Shown piece after piece: positions 36,978 to 45,652 of a stretch of 64,000 nt of DNA (the stretch's first letter is position 1; the number at the start of each line of letters is the position of its first letter). The notes below the pieces were generated by a model. The model was not told where the DNA came from, did not search any database, and worked only from the letters and a program-made list of their open reading frames with translations. The stretch spans positions 2,170,001 to 2,234,000 of the forward strand of contig NZ_CP080998.1 of NCBI RefSeq assembly GCF_019645835.1. The letters are read 5' to 3'. The position numbers and the translations under genes are program-made. The stretch comes from Mycolicibacterium holsaticum DSM 44478 = JCM 12374. Lineage in GTDB: Bacteria; Actinomycetota; Actinomycetes; Mycobacteriales; Mycobacteriaceae.

Positions 36978-37066
36978 CTGCCTACATCATTTGCATCATC
37001 ATGCAGTCGCGGATTTGCATGGTTTTCCCGATGCGTTCGAACGTTGTGCGGCCTACTGTTTTCGTC

Positions 37067-38143
37067 ATGACGACTTTGCCCGATACCGCGGTGGCCGACA
37101 CCACCGAACAGTTCGCAGAGCGCATGGTCGGTGCGATCGACAGCGCCAGCCTGGCCATCCTGCTGTCGATCGGCCATCAGACCAAGTTGTGGGACACGCT
37201 GGCCGAACTTCCTCCGGCCACCAGCGCCCAGATCGCCGACGCAGCCGGGCTCAACGAACGTTACGTGCGCGAGTGGCTCGGCGGCGTCGTGGCGGCACAG
37301 GTGGTCGACTACGACGCAACCAACCAGACGTTCACGTTGCCGCGATCGCGCGCGGCGGTGCTGACCCGCGCGGCGGGACCGGACAACCTCGCCCGCGTCG
37401 CGCAGTTCATCCCGCTGCTGGCCGAGGTCGAACAGAAGATCATCGGATGCTTCCGAACCGGCGGCGGCCTGTCCTACAGCGAGTATCCGCGCTTTCACCA
37501 GGTGATGGCCGAGGAGAGCGGGGAGGTGTTCGATGCGGCGCTGGTCGACGTCATCCTGCCGATGGCCGACGGGCTGCCGGAGCTGCTGCGCGCGGGTGCA
37601 GACGTCGCCGACATCGGTTGCGGCAGCGGACATGCCATCAACGTCATGGCCACGGCGTTTCCGGCCAGCCGCTTCACCGGGATCGACTTCTCCGATGAGG
37701 GGCTGGGCACCGGCCGGGCCGAAGCCGCGCAACTCGGCCTGACCAACGCGGCGTTCGTCGCCTGCGACGTCGCTGAGCTCGACGCCGTCGAAAACTACGA
37801 CGTCATCACCGTTTTCGACGCAATCCACGATCAGGCCCAGCCCGCCAAGGTGCTGGAGAACATCCACCGCGCGCTGCGGCCCGGCGGCTACCTGTTGATG
37901 GTCGACATCAAGGCGTCGAGCCGGCTGGAGGACAACGTCGGTGCCCCGTTCTCCGCGTACATGTACACGGTGTCGACGATGCACTGCATGAGCGTGTCGC
38001 TGGGGCTAGACGGCGCCGGGCTTGGCACGTGCTGGGGCCGCCAGCTCGCCGAGTCGATGCTCGTCGACGCCGGTTTCGCCGAGGTGCAGGTGCGCGAGAT
38101 CGAGTCGGACCCGATCAACAACTACTACATCGCCCGCAAGTAA
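37067..38143 (+). CDS. SAM-dependent methyltransferase (Rv2258c ortholog)
   Basis: A 358-residue class I methyltransferase. An N-terminal winged-helix part ([19 protein letters not shown]) is typical of O-methyltransferase dimerisation domains. The SAM motif is [13 protein letters not shown] (near 183), with later IDFSDEGL and [12 protein letters not shown]. It fits Rv2258c by size and by its serine hydrolase and DUF3145 neighbours. The substrate is unknown. Eighty-nine bases after the LuxR gene leave room for its own promoter. Confidence 0.85.
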   Translation: MTTLPDTAVADTTEQFAERMVGAIDSASLAILLSIGHQTKLWDTLAELPPATSAQIADAAGLNERYVREWLGGVVAAQVVDYDATNQTFTLPRSRAAVLTRAAGPDNLARVAQFIPLLAEVEQKIIGCFRTGGGLSYSEYPRFHQVMAEESGEVFDAALVDVILPMADGLPELLRAGADVADIGCGSGHAINVMATAFPASRFTGIDFSDEGLGTGRAEAAQLGLTNAAFVACDVAELDAVENYDVITVFDAIHDQAQPAKVLENIHRALRPGGYLLMVDIKASSRLEDNVGAPFSAYMYTVSTMHCMSVSLGLDGAGLGTCWGRQLAESMLVDAGFAEVQVREIESDPINNYYIARK

Positions 38144-38153
38144 GCTCCGCGCG

Positions 38154-38978
38154 GTGGGCGCGCTGAACGCTATTGCCGACTGGCCGGTGGCCACAGCGGC
38201 TGCTGCCGTGGTCGGTCCGTCAGGGGTGCTCGCCGAGTACGGCGACGGCGGGCACAAGTTCCGGCTGGCGTCGGTCACCAAACCGTTGGTCGCCCGCGCC
38301 GCGCACATCGCAGTCGAAGAAGGCGCGATCGGACTCGACACCGAAGCGGGCCCACCGGGCTCGACCGTGCGCCACCTGCTGGCACACGCGACCGGCTACT
38401 CGATGAACTCCGCGGAGCTGATGGCCAAGCCCGGCACCCGCCGGGTGTACTCCAACTACGGCTTCACCGTCCTGGCCGAGACGATCGCGCAGGCGTCGGG
38501 CATCGAGTTCGGGCAGTACCTCACCGAGGCGGTGTTCGAAGCGCTCGGCATGTCAGCCACGTCGCTGACCGGCGGCGCGTCCGCCGCCGGGTTCGGGGCC
38601 ACGTCGACGGTGACCGACCTCGCGGCCTTCGCCGTCGACCTGTTGCGCCCCGCCACGGTGTCGGCGCAGATGCACGCCGAGGCCACCAGCGTGCAGTTCC
38701 CCGGTCTGACCGGCGTGCTGCCCGGTTTCGGGGTGCAGCGGCCCAACGACTGGGGGCTGGGTTTCGAGATCCGCGGCACCAAGTCGCCACACTGGACCGG
38801 GTCGGCCAACTCCGGCGCCACGTTCGGCCATTTCGGCCAGTCAGGCACGTTTTTATGGGTTGATCCGGAGGCCGAGCTCGCGCTCGTGGTGCTCACCGAC
38901 CGCGACTTCGACAAGTGGGCATACACCCCGTGGCCTGCCCTCTCTGATGAAGTGCTGAGAGAATTCCGCGCAGACTAG
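38154..38978 (+). CDS. Serine hydrolase, beta-lactamase/penicillin-binding-protein fold
   Basis: A 274-residue class C beta-lactamase-like hydrolase: SVTK (Ser40, Lys43) as SxxK, YSN as the YxN triad in RRVYSNYGFTVLAE and GHFGQSGT near the end in the KTG position. No signal peptide, so cytosolic action on an ester or peptide is more likely than beta-lactam resistance. It corresponds in position to Rv2257c. The GTG start lies 10 bp after the methyltransferase stop, so the two are cotranscribed. Confidence 0.85.
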   Translation: MGALNAIADWPVATAAAAVVGPSGVLAEYGDGGHKFRLASVTKPLVARAAHIAVEEGAIGLDTEAGPPGSTVRHLLAHATGYSMNSAELMAKPGTRRVYSNYGFTVLAETIAQASGIEFGQYLTEAVFEALGMSATSLTGGASAAGFGATSTVTDLAAFAVDLLRPATVSAQMHAEATSVQFPGLTGVLPGFGVQRPNDWGLGFEIRGTKSPHWTGSANSGATFGHFGQSGTFLWVDPEAELALVVLTDRDFDKWAYTPWPALSDEVLREFRAD

Positions 38979-39095
38979 CGCAACAGGGGTCACACAAGGC
39001 ACAATAGACACGCACGACACATACATATCTGCAAGTCATTCGGTTTTGCCAGGTCGTTGGGGAAGACGTCCCTCGTGGAACCGAAGGAGCAGCAG

Positions 39096-39608
39096 ATGCG
39101 TGCAGCGAATCAGTTCGCCGACGCGACGACAGGCGTGGTGTACATCCACGCCTCACCCGCGGCGGTGTGCCCGCATGTCGAGTGGGCGTTGTCGTCGACC
39201 CTTCAAGCCAGGGCGAATCTCAAGTGGACCCCGCAGCCGGCCATGCCCGGACAGCTGCGCGCGGTCACCAACTGGGTCGGCCCGGTCGGCACGGGTGCCC
39301 AGTTGGCAAGCGCACTGCGCTCGTGGTCGGTGCTGCGGTTCGAGGTGACCGAGGATCCCAGCGCCGGCGTCGACGGACACCGGTGGTGCCACACCCCGCA
39401 GCTGGGCATGTGGAGCGGGCCGATGAGCGCCAACGGCGACGTGATGGTCGGGGAGATGCGGTTGCGCGCGCTGATGGCCGAGGGCGCCGACATGCTCGCC
39501 GCCGAGCTCGATTCGGTTCTGGGCACCGCATGGGACGAGGCACTCGAGCCCTACCGCGACGGCGGGGAGGGCGCCGAGGTCAGCTGGCTGTCGCGCGGAG
39601 TGGGCTAG
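39096..39608 (+). CDS. DUF3145 domain protein (Rv2256c ortholog)
   Basis: A 170-residue protein that is DUF3145 from end to end (MRAANQFADATTGVVYIHAS, then HVEWALSSTLQARANLKWTP). The domain is strongly conserved across Actinobacteria and has no known function. The ATG at 39096 follows AAGGAG; an in-frame start at 39057 would add 13 residues. No signal peptide or membrane segment. Its stop interlocks with the stop of the convergent kinase gene in a CTAG. Confidence 0.9.
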   Translation: MRAANQFADATTGVVYIHASPAAVCPHVEWALSSTLQARANLKWTPQPAMPGQLRAVTNWVGPVGTGAQLASALRSWSVLRFEVTEDPSAGVDGHRWCHTPQLGMWSGPMSANGDVMVGEMRLRALMAEGADMLAAELDSVLGTAWDEALEPYRDGGEGAEVSWLSRGVG

Positions 39609-40510
39609 CTGCCAGCCGGGCGCAGGATCTTCAGCGCGGCAGGCACCGCCGACACCTCGACCGGCAGCGGGCAGATGTACTCACCGTCGGCGTAGGCGTT
39701 GATACCCGGCGAGTCGACGGTGATCGTCTGCGCCCGGGCTGTGCTCACCTCGTCGAGGTGCACGTGGGTGCCCTTGAACACGGTGGGAAACAGCCGGATG
39801 AGCTTGGTGCGCGAGGCTGAGGCCACCATCGTCACGTCGAGCTTGCCGTCGGTGGGGTCGGCGTCCGGGCAGATCAGCATCCCGCCGCCGTAGCTCTTGG
39901 TGTTGCCGAACGCGGCCAGCGTCAACTCGATGTCCATCTCGCGCCCGTCCAGGCACAGCCGAAACGGCAACAGCCGCAGCTTCGACAACTCGGCGACGAT
40001 CGCCAGGTTGTAGCGCATCCGGCCGTGCGGCCAGGTCATCCGGTTGGTCCGGTCGGTGACCAGCGAGTCGAACCCGGCGGCCATCACGGTGCCGAACCAT
40101 TTGTTGGTGCCGTCGGCGCCCACGATGCGACCCAAGTCGATGGTCTTGGTGACACCATCGACGACGACGTCGGCGGCCGCCTCGGGATCCTTTCGCGGAA
40201 TGCCGAATTCACGCGCGTGGTCGTTACCCGTGCCGGCGGGGATGATGCCCAACGGTATGTCGGTCTTGGCAAGCACTTGCAGCGCGAGGGAAATGATGCC
40301 GTCGCCGCCGACCACCACGAGCGCGTCCATATCGCGTTCGAGGGCGCCCTCGACGAGGCGGCGGGCGTGCTCGGCGTCGCGGCCCACGATGGCGACGACG
40401 TCGACGCCGCGCTTGGCGAACCTGGCGGCCGCCCGCTCGGCGGCGTGTGACGCGCTGCCGTGCCCCGACATCGGGTTGGTCAGGACAGTGACCCGGCCGA
40501 CTGACATCAT
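39605..40510 (-). CDS. Diacylglycerol kinase family lipid kinase (Rv2252 ortholog)
   Basis: A 301-residue lipid kinase of the DAGK catalytic family: nucleotide loop VVVGGDGIIS (near 67), IIPAGTGNDHAREFG and the C-terminal INAYADGEYICPLP. Rv2252 is reported to phosphorylate diacylglycerol and to feed phosphatidylinositol mannoside synthesis. The ATG at 40510 has GAAGGAAG upstream. In the ancestral order it followed the FAD oxidase by 31 bp; a TnpB element now separates them by about 1.35 kb, so its expression may have changed. Confidence 0.9.
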   Translation of the reverse strand: MMSVGRVTVLTNPMSGHGSASHAAERAAARFAKRGVDVVAIVGRDAEHARRLVEGALERDMDALVVVGGDGIISLALQVLAKTDIPLGIIPAGTGNDHAREFGIPRKDPEAAADVVVDGVTKTIDLGRIVGADGTNKWFGTVMAAGFDSLVTDRTNRMTWPHGRMRYNLAIVAELSKLRLLPFRLCLDGREMDIELTLAAFGNTKSYGGGMLICPDADPTDGKLDVTMVASASRTKLIRLFPTVFKGTHVHLDEVSTARAQTITVDSPGINAYADGEYICPLPVEVSAVPAALKILRPAGS

Positions 40511-40540
40511 TGATGCTTCCTTCGGCTGGGAACCTGGGAC

Positions 40541-40545
40541 GTCAC
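40541..40545 (+). other. Probable target-adjacent motif at the left end of the TnpB element
   Basis: GTCAC directly precedes the inferred left end. Joining it to the sequence right of the element (GGAATCAGC) restores an FAD oxidase reading frame that ends Ile-Pro-stop. Elements of this class insert 3' to a short motif (TTAC in IS608, TTGAT in ISDra2), so (G)TCAC is the likely motif here. Confidence 0.6.
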
Positions 40546-41860
40546 TCCCGGAAGGAAGCCGCTCTCGACGGATGAGGGTCTACTAGGGCAGCGATTGTCG
40601 GTGGTGGGAATTACGGTTCGGGTATGTCCCGGTTCCGACTGTTGCCGACTCCCGAGCAAGAGGAGGGCTTGTTGGCGCATTGTCGGGATGCGCGGTATGT
40701 GTGGAATTTGGCGGTGGAGCAGCAGCAATACTGGCAACCGGGCCGCAAGGCTCCCGGTTATGTCGAGCAGTGCGCGCAGTTGACGGAGATTCGGGGAGAA
40801 TACGGGTGGCTTCGCGCAGGAAGTCACACGGTGCAGCAACAGGCGCTGCGCGATTTCGCCCAAGCGATGCGAAACTTCTTTAACGGAACGCATAGCCGTC
40901 CGACGTGGCGCAAGGCCGGCGTGCATGAAGGGTTTCGGCAAGTCGCCGTGAAGGCGCACCATGTCGAGCGGTTGAACCGCCGCTTCGGCCGCATATGGGT
41001 ACCGAAGGTTGGTTGGGTGCGGCTTCGCCTGTCGAGGGCGGTGCCGGACGGTGTCAAGTCTTACCGGGTTAAGCGTGATCGGGCTGGACGCTGGCATATC
41101 GCGTTCGCGAACATTCCCCATCCGATCACTAGTCCAGGTGACGGCAGCGTGGTGGGGGTCGATCGCGGCGTGGCGGTGTCGGCTGCTCTGTCGACCGGCG
41201 AACTGCTTCACGCACCCAGTCTTACACCTGGTGAGTCGAAACGACTGAAGGTGTTGCAGCAGCGGCTCGCCCGCGCCAAGCTCGGCTCCCGTCGACGCGA
41301 GAAGGTCAAACGGGCGATCGCGAGACTGAAGGCACGCGAAAGAGATCGGCGCAAGGACTGGGTGGAAAAAACCACTACCGACCTCGCAGGGCGGTTCGAC
41401 GTGATCAGAGTCGAGGCCCTTGATGCGCGGGCGATGACGCGCTCCGCGAGCGGCACCATCCAGCAGCCCGGTATGGGCGTGGCTCAGAAGAGGGGGCTCA
41501 ATCGCGCAATCAGCCGAAGCGGCTGGGGCCAGCTTGTTACACGCCTGCAGCACAAGGCTTACGGCCGGGTCGAGCAGGTGCCGGCTGCGTACACGTCGCA
41601 ACGATGCTCCGCGTGCGGGCACGTCGCTCCTGGGAACCGCAAGAGCCAAGCGGTTTTCGAGTGCGAAGCCTGCACTGCTGGACGGTGCAACGCCGACGTC
41701 AATGCTGCACGTAACATCGCCGCCGGACGGGCGGTGACCGCACGGGGAGACCTCGCCAGTGGGCGGTCTATGAACCGTGAACCTCAATTCTCTACTCCTG
41801 CCGCGTAGGCGGGTGGTATGGGGTTGGAATCTCCGGACTTTGGTCCGGGGAGGACGTCAA
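40546..41860 (+). mobile_element. IS200/IS605-type element carrying only tnpB
   Basis: About 1,315 bp between the orthologs of Rv2252 and Rv2251, which are adjacent and codirectional in H37Rv. The right end is taken at ...GGACGTCAA, just after the 6-bp stem hairpin CCGGAC-TTTG-GTCCGG (41833-41848); TCAA is the right cleavage sequence in IS608. The left end follows GTCAC. No terminal inverted repeats or target duplication are expected or seen. No tnpA (Y1 transposase) is present, so movement would need one in trans. Confidence 0.8.
40624..41808 (+). CDS. tnpB: TnpB, RNA-guided nuclease of an IS605-type element
   Basis: A 394-residue TnpB. RuvC-like catalytic residues are all kept: Asp180 (VVGVDRGVAV), Glu264 (VIRVEALDA) and Asp357 (CNADVNAARNI). 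A zinc ribbon has Cys328, 331, 347 and 350. The N-terminal FRLLPTPEQ and the ARYVWNLAVEQQ segment are typical. TnpB cuts DNA next to a short motif using a guide RNA from the element's right end, which restores lost copies. Nothing in the sequence suggests inactivation. It is transcribed against both flanking genes. Confidence 0.93.
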   Translation: MSRFRLLPTPEQEEGLLAHCRDARYVWNLAVEQQQYWQPGRKAPGYVEQCAQLTEIRGEYGWLRAGSHTVQQQALRDFAQAMRNFFNGTHSRPTWRKAGVHEGFRQVAVKAHHVERLNRRFGRIWVPKVGWVRLRLSRAVPDGVKSYRVKRDRAGRWHIAFANIPHPITSPGDGSVVGVDRGVAVSAALSTGELLHAPSLTPGESKRLKVLQQRLARAKLGSRRREKVKRAIARLKARERDRRKDWVEKTTTDLAGRFDVIRVEALDARAMTRSASGTIQQPGMGVAQKRGLNRAISRSGWGQLVTRLQHKAYGRVEQVPAAYTSQRCSACGHVAPGNRKSQAVFECEACTAGRCNADVNAARNIAAGRAVTARGDLASGRSMNREPQFSTPAA

Positions 41861-41876
41861 GGAATCAGCTTGCCGG
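41720..41876 (+). ncRNA. Predicted omega RNA (reRNA) with guide
   Basis: In TnpB elements the guide RNA overlaps the 3' end of tnpB and runs through the right end. Here the scaffold should include the hairpin at 41833-41848 and end at TCAA (41860), with about 16 guide bases beyond (ggaatcagcttgccgg), which come from the FAD oxidase gene. The 5' boundary is not visible and is only a guess. Confidence 0.45.
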
Positions 41877-43479
41877 GGTTGAGGATTCCCGCCGGATCCA
41901 GCGTGGCCTTGACCGCGCGGAGCACCGCGACGCCGAGGTCGCCCACTTCGTCGCGCATCCACGGCCGGTGGTCCGCGCCCACCGCATGATGATGGGTGAT
42001 GGTGCCGCCGGTGCGCATCATCGCATCCGAGGCGGCGGTTTTGGCCGTGCGCCACTGTTCGATGGGGTTGCCGCGCTGTCCGGCCACGACGGTGAAATAC
42101 AGCGACGCGCCGGTGGGGTACACATGGGAAATGTGGCACAGCACAAGCGCCGGTGTGCCGGATTCGGCGAGCGAACTCGTCAGCGCCTCGGTGACCGCGG
42201 CCTTGAGCGCCAACACATTCGACCAGTTCGTGGCGGTCTCCAGCGTCTCGCACAGCGCGCCTGCGGACAGCAGCGAGTCCCGCAGATACGGCGCGCCGAA
42301 CCGGCCGTGCTCCCAGGCTCGAGCCGGTTCCTCACCCAACGAGGTTCCGCCCGCGGCCTCCAGCACCGCGCGGGTCTCGGCGTGGCGGCTCGCAACGTGG
42401 GCGTCGGTGCCCTCGAACAGCGTGACGGCCAGGCAGCCGCCGGTGATCTGCTGTTCGCCGATTTTCTCGGTGGTCGCGAGGTTGACGCCGGTCTCTGCCT
42501 CGTCGGACAGCCGGATCACGGTCGGTCCGGTGCCGGTCTGCACGACGGCGCGCAGCGCGTCGGCGCCGGTCGCGAAGTCGGGAAACGACCAGGCCTCGTA
42601 GCGGGTGGCGGTCGGCACGGGGTGCACCCGGACCCGCACCCGGGTGATGACGCCGAACACGCCCTCCGAACCGATCAGCAGCTGGCGCAGGTCGGGTCCG
42701 GCCGCTGACTCCGGGGCGCGGCCCAACTCGAGCGTGCCGGCCGGGGTGACCGCCCGCAGCCCACGGACCATGTCGTTGAACCGGCCGTAGCCTGCCGAAT
42801 CCTGCCCGGAGGACCGGGTGGCGGCGAACCCGCCGATGGTGGCGTATTCGAAGCTCTGCGGGAAATGGCCGAGCGAGAAGCCGCGCTCGCCGAGCAGGCG
42901 TTCGGCGTCGGGCCCGGTCATTCCGGCGCCGAGTTCGGCCTCACCGGAAATCTCGTCGAGGGAATGCAGCTGGTTCAGCCGCCGCAGGTCCAGCGAGACG
43001 ACGGCGGCGAAGTCGCCGCGGATCGGGTCGAGCCCGCCGACGACGCTGGTGCCGCCGCCGAACGGCACGATCGCGATACCCCGCTCGGCGCAGAACCGCA
43101 GGATCGAAGCGATCTCGTCCTCGGAGCCCGGCAGCAGCACCGCATCCGGGGCATCCTGCACACCGGAATCCTTGCGGCGCAACAGGTCCAGCGTGGACTT
43201 GCCGCCGGCGCGCAACAGGCGTCCACGGTCGTCCACAGTGCAGTACTCAGCGCCGACGATCGCAGAAAAGCCGTCGCGGTCGGCGTCGGACAGCGCGGAC
43301 GGCCGGAGCCGCACCTCCTCGACCGTCGGTTCGGGAACCGTCGATCCCGCCACCCCCAGGGCCTGCTCGAGCAGCGCCCGGATCCCTTCTGACAGGGGTT
43401 TGGCGGCGTCGGGGTCACCCCAGGCGTTCCACTTCATCGGGGGCAGCAGGCCGGCCGGGTGGTCATCTCGACGCGTCAT
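41857..43479 (-). CDS. FAD-binding oxidase, alkyl-DHAP synthase-like (Rv2251 ortholog)
   Basis: A 540-residue FAD_binding_4 oxidase. The FAD site is IVPFGGGTSVVGGLDP with GAGMTGPDAERLLG and YATIGGFAATRSSGQ; the C-terminus is LDPAGILNPGKLIP. It resembles alkyldihydroxyacetonephosphate synthase and D-lactate/glycolate oxidases. Proximity to glpD1 and a diacylglycerol kinase suggests glycerolipid metabolism. The start may be ATG 43479 or ATG 43437 (MKWNAWGDP). The stop codon is formed by the end of the inserted TnpB element; the protein end appears unchanged. Confidence 0.85.
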   Translation of the reverse strand: MTRRDDHPAGLLPPMKWNAWGDPDAAKPLSEGIRALLEQALGVAGSTVPEPTVEEVRLRPSALSDADRDGFSAIVGAEYCTVDDRGRLLRAGGKSTLDLLRRKDSGVQDAPDAVLLPGSEDEIASILRFCAERGIAIVPFGGGTSVVGGLDPIRGDFAAVVSLDLRRLNQLHSLDEISGEAELGAGMTGPDAERLLGERGFSLGHFPQSFEYATIGGFAATRSSGQDSAGYGRFNDMVRGLRAVTPAGTLELGRAPESAAGPDLRQLLIGSEGVFGVITRVRVRVHPVPTATRYEAWSFPDFATGADALRAVVQTGTGPTVIRLSDEAETGVNLATTEKIGEQQITGGCLAVTLFEGTDAHVASRHAETRAVLEAAGGTSLGEEPARAWEHGRFGAPYLRDSLLSAGALCETLETATNWSNVLALKAAVTEALTSSLAESGTPALVLCHISHVYPTGASLYFTVVAGQRGNPIEQWRTAKTAASDAMMRTGGTITHHHAVGADHRPWMRDEVGDLGVAVLRAVKATLDPAGILNPGKLIP

Positions 43480-43496
43480 GCGTTACAGTATTACAC
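43480..43496. promoter_or_regulatory. Compact divergent promoter, possibly leaderless both ways
   Basis: Only 17 bp separate the divergent ATGs at 43479 and 43497. Reading right, TACAGT lies 7 bp before the ATG; reading left, TACTGT lies 5 bp before the other ATG. Both fit the TAnnnT -10 pattern of mycobacterial leaderless genes and share the same bases. CGTTAC (43481) and GTAACG (43510) flank the site as an inverted repeat. Confidence 0.4.
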
Positions 43497-44078
43497 ATGA
43501 TGTCAAGCAGTAACGTAACTTCGGCGTCGATCGAGGACCGGATCCTCGAGGCGGCGGCGTACTGCGTCACGGCATACGGAATCGACCGCGTCACCCTGGC
43601 CGAGATCGCCCGCCGCGCGCGCGTCAGCAGGCCCACGGTGTATCGACGCTGGCCCGATACCCGATCGATCATGGCCGCGTTGCTGACCGCGCGGATCGTG
43701 GCCCTGCTCGATGAGGTGTCCGCACAAGGCGTGGGGCGCGAGGCGCTCGTCGACCGTATCGTCGCCGTCGCACAGCGTGTACGCGGTGACGACGTGGTGA
43801 TGTCGGTGCTGCACAGCGCACCGGAGCTGGCCATGGTCTACATCGCCGAACGACTGGGTACCAGCCAGCAGATCCTGTTGGACGCGGTCGCCGGCGAGAT
43901 CAAACTGGCACAGGACGAGGGCAGCGTTCGCGACGGCGACCCGCGCCAACTCGCGGCCATGTGCGTGCTGATCACCCAGTCGACGATTCAGTCCGCCCAG
44001 ATCGTCGCTCCCATCCTCGACGCCGACGCGTTGGCCGTCGAACTGGCTCACTCCCTGAATGGATACCTGAAACCGTGA
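43497..44078 (+). CDS. TetR family regulator (Rv2250c ortholog)
   Basis: A 193-residue TetR protein. The helix-turn-helix is VTLAEIARRARVSRPTVYRR; the C-terminal domain is all helical. The first ATG (43497) follows no ribosome site and may be leaderless; ATG 43500 is next. It overlaps glpD1 by 4 bp (GTGA), so it probably controls glpD1 and the divergent FAD oxidase, tying glycerol-3-phosphate use to one signal. Confidence 0.87.
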   Translation: MMSSSNVTSASIEDRILEAAAYCVTAYGIDRVTLAEIARRARVSRPTVYRRWPDTRSIMAALLTARIVALLDEVSAQGVGREALVDRIVAVAQRVRGDDVVMSVLHSAPELAMVYIAERLGTSQQILLDAVAGEIKLAQDEGSVRDGDPRQLAAMCVLITQSTIQSAQIVAPILDADALAVELAHSLNGYLKP

Positions 44079-45613
44079 CTGGCTCAACAGCTCTGAACGC
44101 CACCCGGCGCGCCGCCGAACTCGCTGCGCTGGCCGACGGGGAATCGCCCGACGTCCTGGTGATCGGCGGCGGCATCACCGGTGCGGGTATCGCGCTGGAC
44201 GCGGCCACCCGCGGGCTGAGCGTCGCGCTGGTCGAAAAGCACGACATCGCCTTCGGCACCAGCCGGTGGAGTTCGAAGCTCGTGCACGGCGGGCTGCGCT
44301 ACCTGGCGACCGGCAACGTGGGCATCGCGCGGCGCAGCGCGATCGAACGCGGAATCCTGATGACCCGCAACGCCCCGCACCTCGTCAACGCCATGCCCCA
44401 ACTGGTTCCGCTGCTGCCGTCGATGAACACCGCGTCGCGGGCGCTGGTCCGGTTCGGCTTCCTGGCCGGCGACGGGCTGCGCAAGCTGGCTGGCACCCCG
44501 GGTTCGACGCTGCCGCGCTCACGGCGTGTCGACGCATCGCACGCCATCGAGCTCTCCCCGACGGTGCGCCGCGCCGGATTAGACGGTGGCCTGCTTGCCT
44601 ACGACGGGCAGTTGATCGACGACGCGCGCCTGGTGACGGCGGTGGTCCGCACCGCGGCACAGCACGGCGCGCGCATTCTGACCCGGGTAGCGGCCTCCGA
44701 CGCCACGGGCACCACGGCGCGGCTGACCGACCAGCTATCCGGCGAATCCTTCGATGTCACGGCCCGCGCCGTCGTCAACGCCTCCGGGGTATGGGCCGGT
44801 GAGGTGGACCCGTCGATCAAGCTGCGGCCAAGCCGCGGAACGCATCTGGTGTTCGACGCCGAAGCATTCGGCAATCCGACTGCGGCGCTGACCGTTCCGA
44901 TACCCGGGGAGATCAACCGCTTCGTGTTCGCGATGCCCGAACAGCTGGGCCGGATCTACCTCGGGCTCACCGACGAGGACGCGCCTGGCCCGATTCCCGA
45001 TGTGCCCGAACCGACTCCGCAGGAGATCACGTTCCTGCTCGACACCGTGAACACGGCATTGGACGTCTCGGTGGGATCCTCAGACGTGATCGGCGCGTAT
45101 GCCGGGCTGCGGCCGCTGATCGACACCGGAGCGGGCCGCACGGCGGACGTGTCCCGCGAGCACGCGGTCGTAGAGTCGCCGTCGGGTCTGATCAGCATCA
45201 TCGGCGGCAAGCTGACCGAATACCGCTATATGGCCGAGGATGTCGTGGACCGGGCCGTCGCGTTGCGCGGGCTGACCGCCACACCCTGCCGCACCCGCAA
45301 CCTGCCGCTGGTCGGCGCGCCCTCGAATCCCGTCACGACGCTGCGCGCGCCGGTCGAGATACCCAGTTCGCTGGTCGCGCGTTACGGCGCCGAGGCCCCC
45401 AACGTGATCGTGGCCGCCAGTTGCGAGCGGCCGACCGAACCGGTGGCCGACGGGATCGACGTCATCCGCGCGGAGTTCGAATACGCGGTGACGCACGAAG
45501 GCGCGCTGACCGCCGACGACATCCTCGACCGTCGCACCCGGATCGGGTTGGTCAAGGCCGACCGCGACCGGGCCGAGACGGTAGCCGACGAATTTGTGGT
45601 TTCGGCGCGCTAA
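44075..45613 (+). CDS. glpD1: Glycerol-3-phosphate dehydrogenase (FAD)
   Basis: A 512-residue FAD-dependent glycerol-3-phosphate dehydrogenase. The dinucleotide motif is VLVIGGGITGAGIALDAA (residues about 28-45), followed by GTSRWSSKLVHGGLRYL and GGKLTEYRYMAEDVVD. It oxidises glycerol-3-phosphate to dihydroxyacetone phosphate at the membrane and feeds the quinone pool. The GTG start overlaps the TetR stop. It matches Rv2249c in position. The stop codon falls inside the hairpin shared with accD6. Confidence 0.92.
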   Translation: MTGSTALNATRRAAELAALADGESPDVLVIGGGITGAGIALDAATRGLSVALVEKHDIAFGTSRWSSKLVHGGLRYLATGNVGIARRSAIERGILMTRNAPHLVNAMPQLVPLLPSMNTASRALVRFGFLAGDGLRKLAGTPGSTLPRSRRVDASHAIELSPTVRRAGLDGGLLAYDGQLIDDARLVTAVVRTAAQHGARILTRVAASDATGTTARLTDQLSGESFDVTARAVVNASGVWAGEVDPSIKLRPSRGTHLVFDAEAFGNPTAALTVPIPGEINRFVFAMPEQLGRIYLGLTDEDAPGPIPDVPEPTPQEITFLLDTVNTALDVSVGSSDVIGAYAGLRPLIDTGAGRTADVSREHAVVESPSGLISIIGGKLTEYRYMAEDVVDRAVALRGLTATPCRTRNLPLVGAPSNPVTTLRAPVEIPSSLVARYGAEAPNVIVAASCERPTEPVADGIDVIRAEFEYAVTHEGALTADDILDRRTRIGLVKADRDRAETVADEFVVSAR

Positions 45614-45644
45614 TGCCCCGTCACGGGCGCTGAGCGCGCCGAAA
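45600..45644. terminator. Bidirectional hairpin between glpD1 and accD6
   Basis: TTTCGGCGCGCT (45600-45611) and AGCGCGCCGAAA (45633-45644) are perfect 12-bp inverted arms around a 21-base loop, which itself can fold (CCCGT-C-ACGGG). The hairpin spans the glpD1 stop and lies 8 bp from the accD6 stop, so it could end both convergent transcripts. There is no long T tract, as is usual in mycobacteria. Confidence 0.65.
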
Positions 45645-45652
45645 TCGCTGCC

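Noticed and set aside
38154..38978. Beta-lactamase conferring resistance
   Set aside because: SxxK and YxN are present, but there is no signal peptide, and the gene sits in a conserved housekeeping block.
39605..40545. Left end of the TnpB element at TTGAT (40510-40514)
   Set aside because: It is the ISDra2 motif, but using it would leave the FAD oxidase without a stop and in frame with the kinase. The GTCAC boundary restores a normal gene end.
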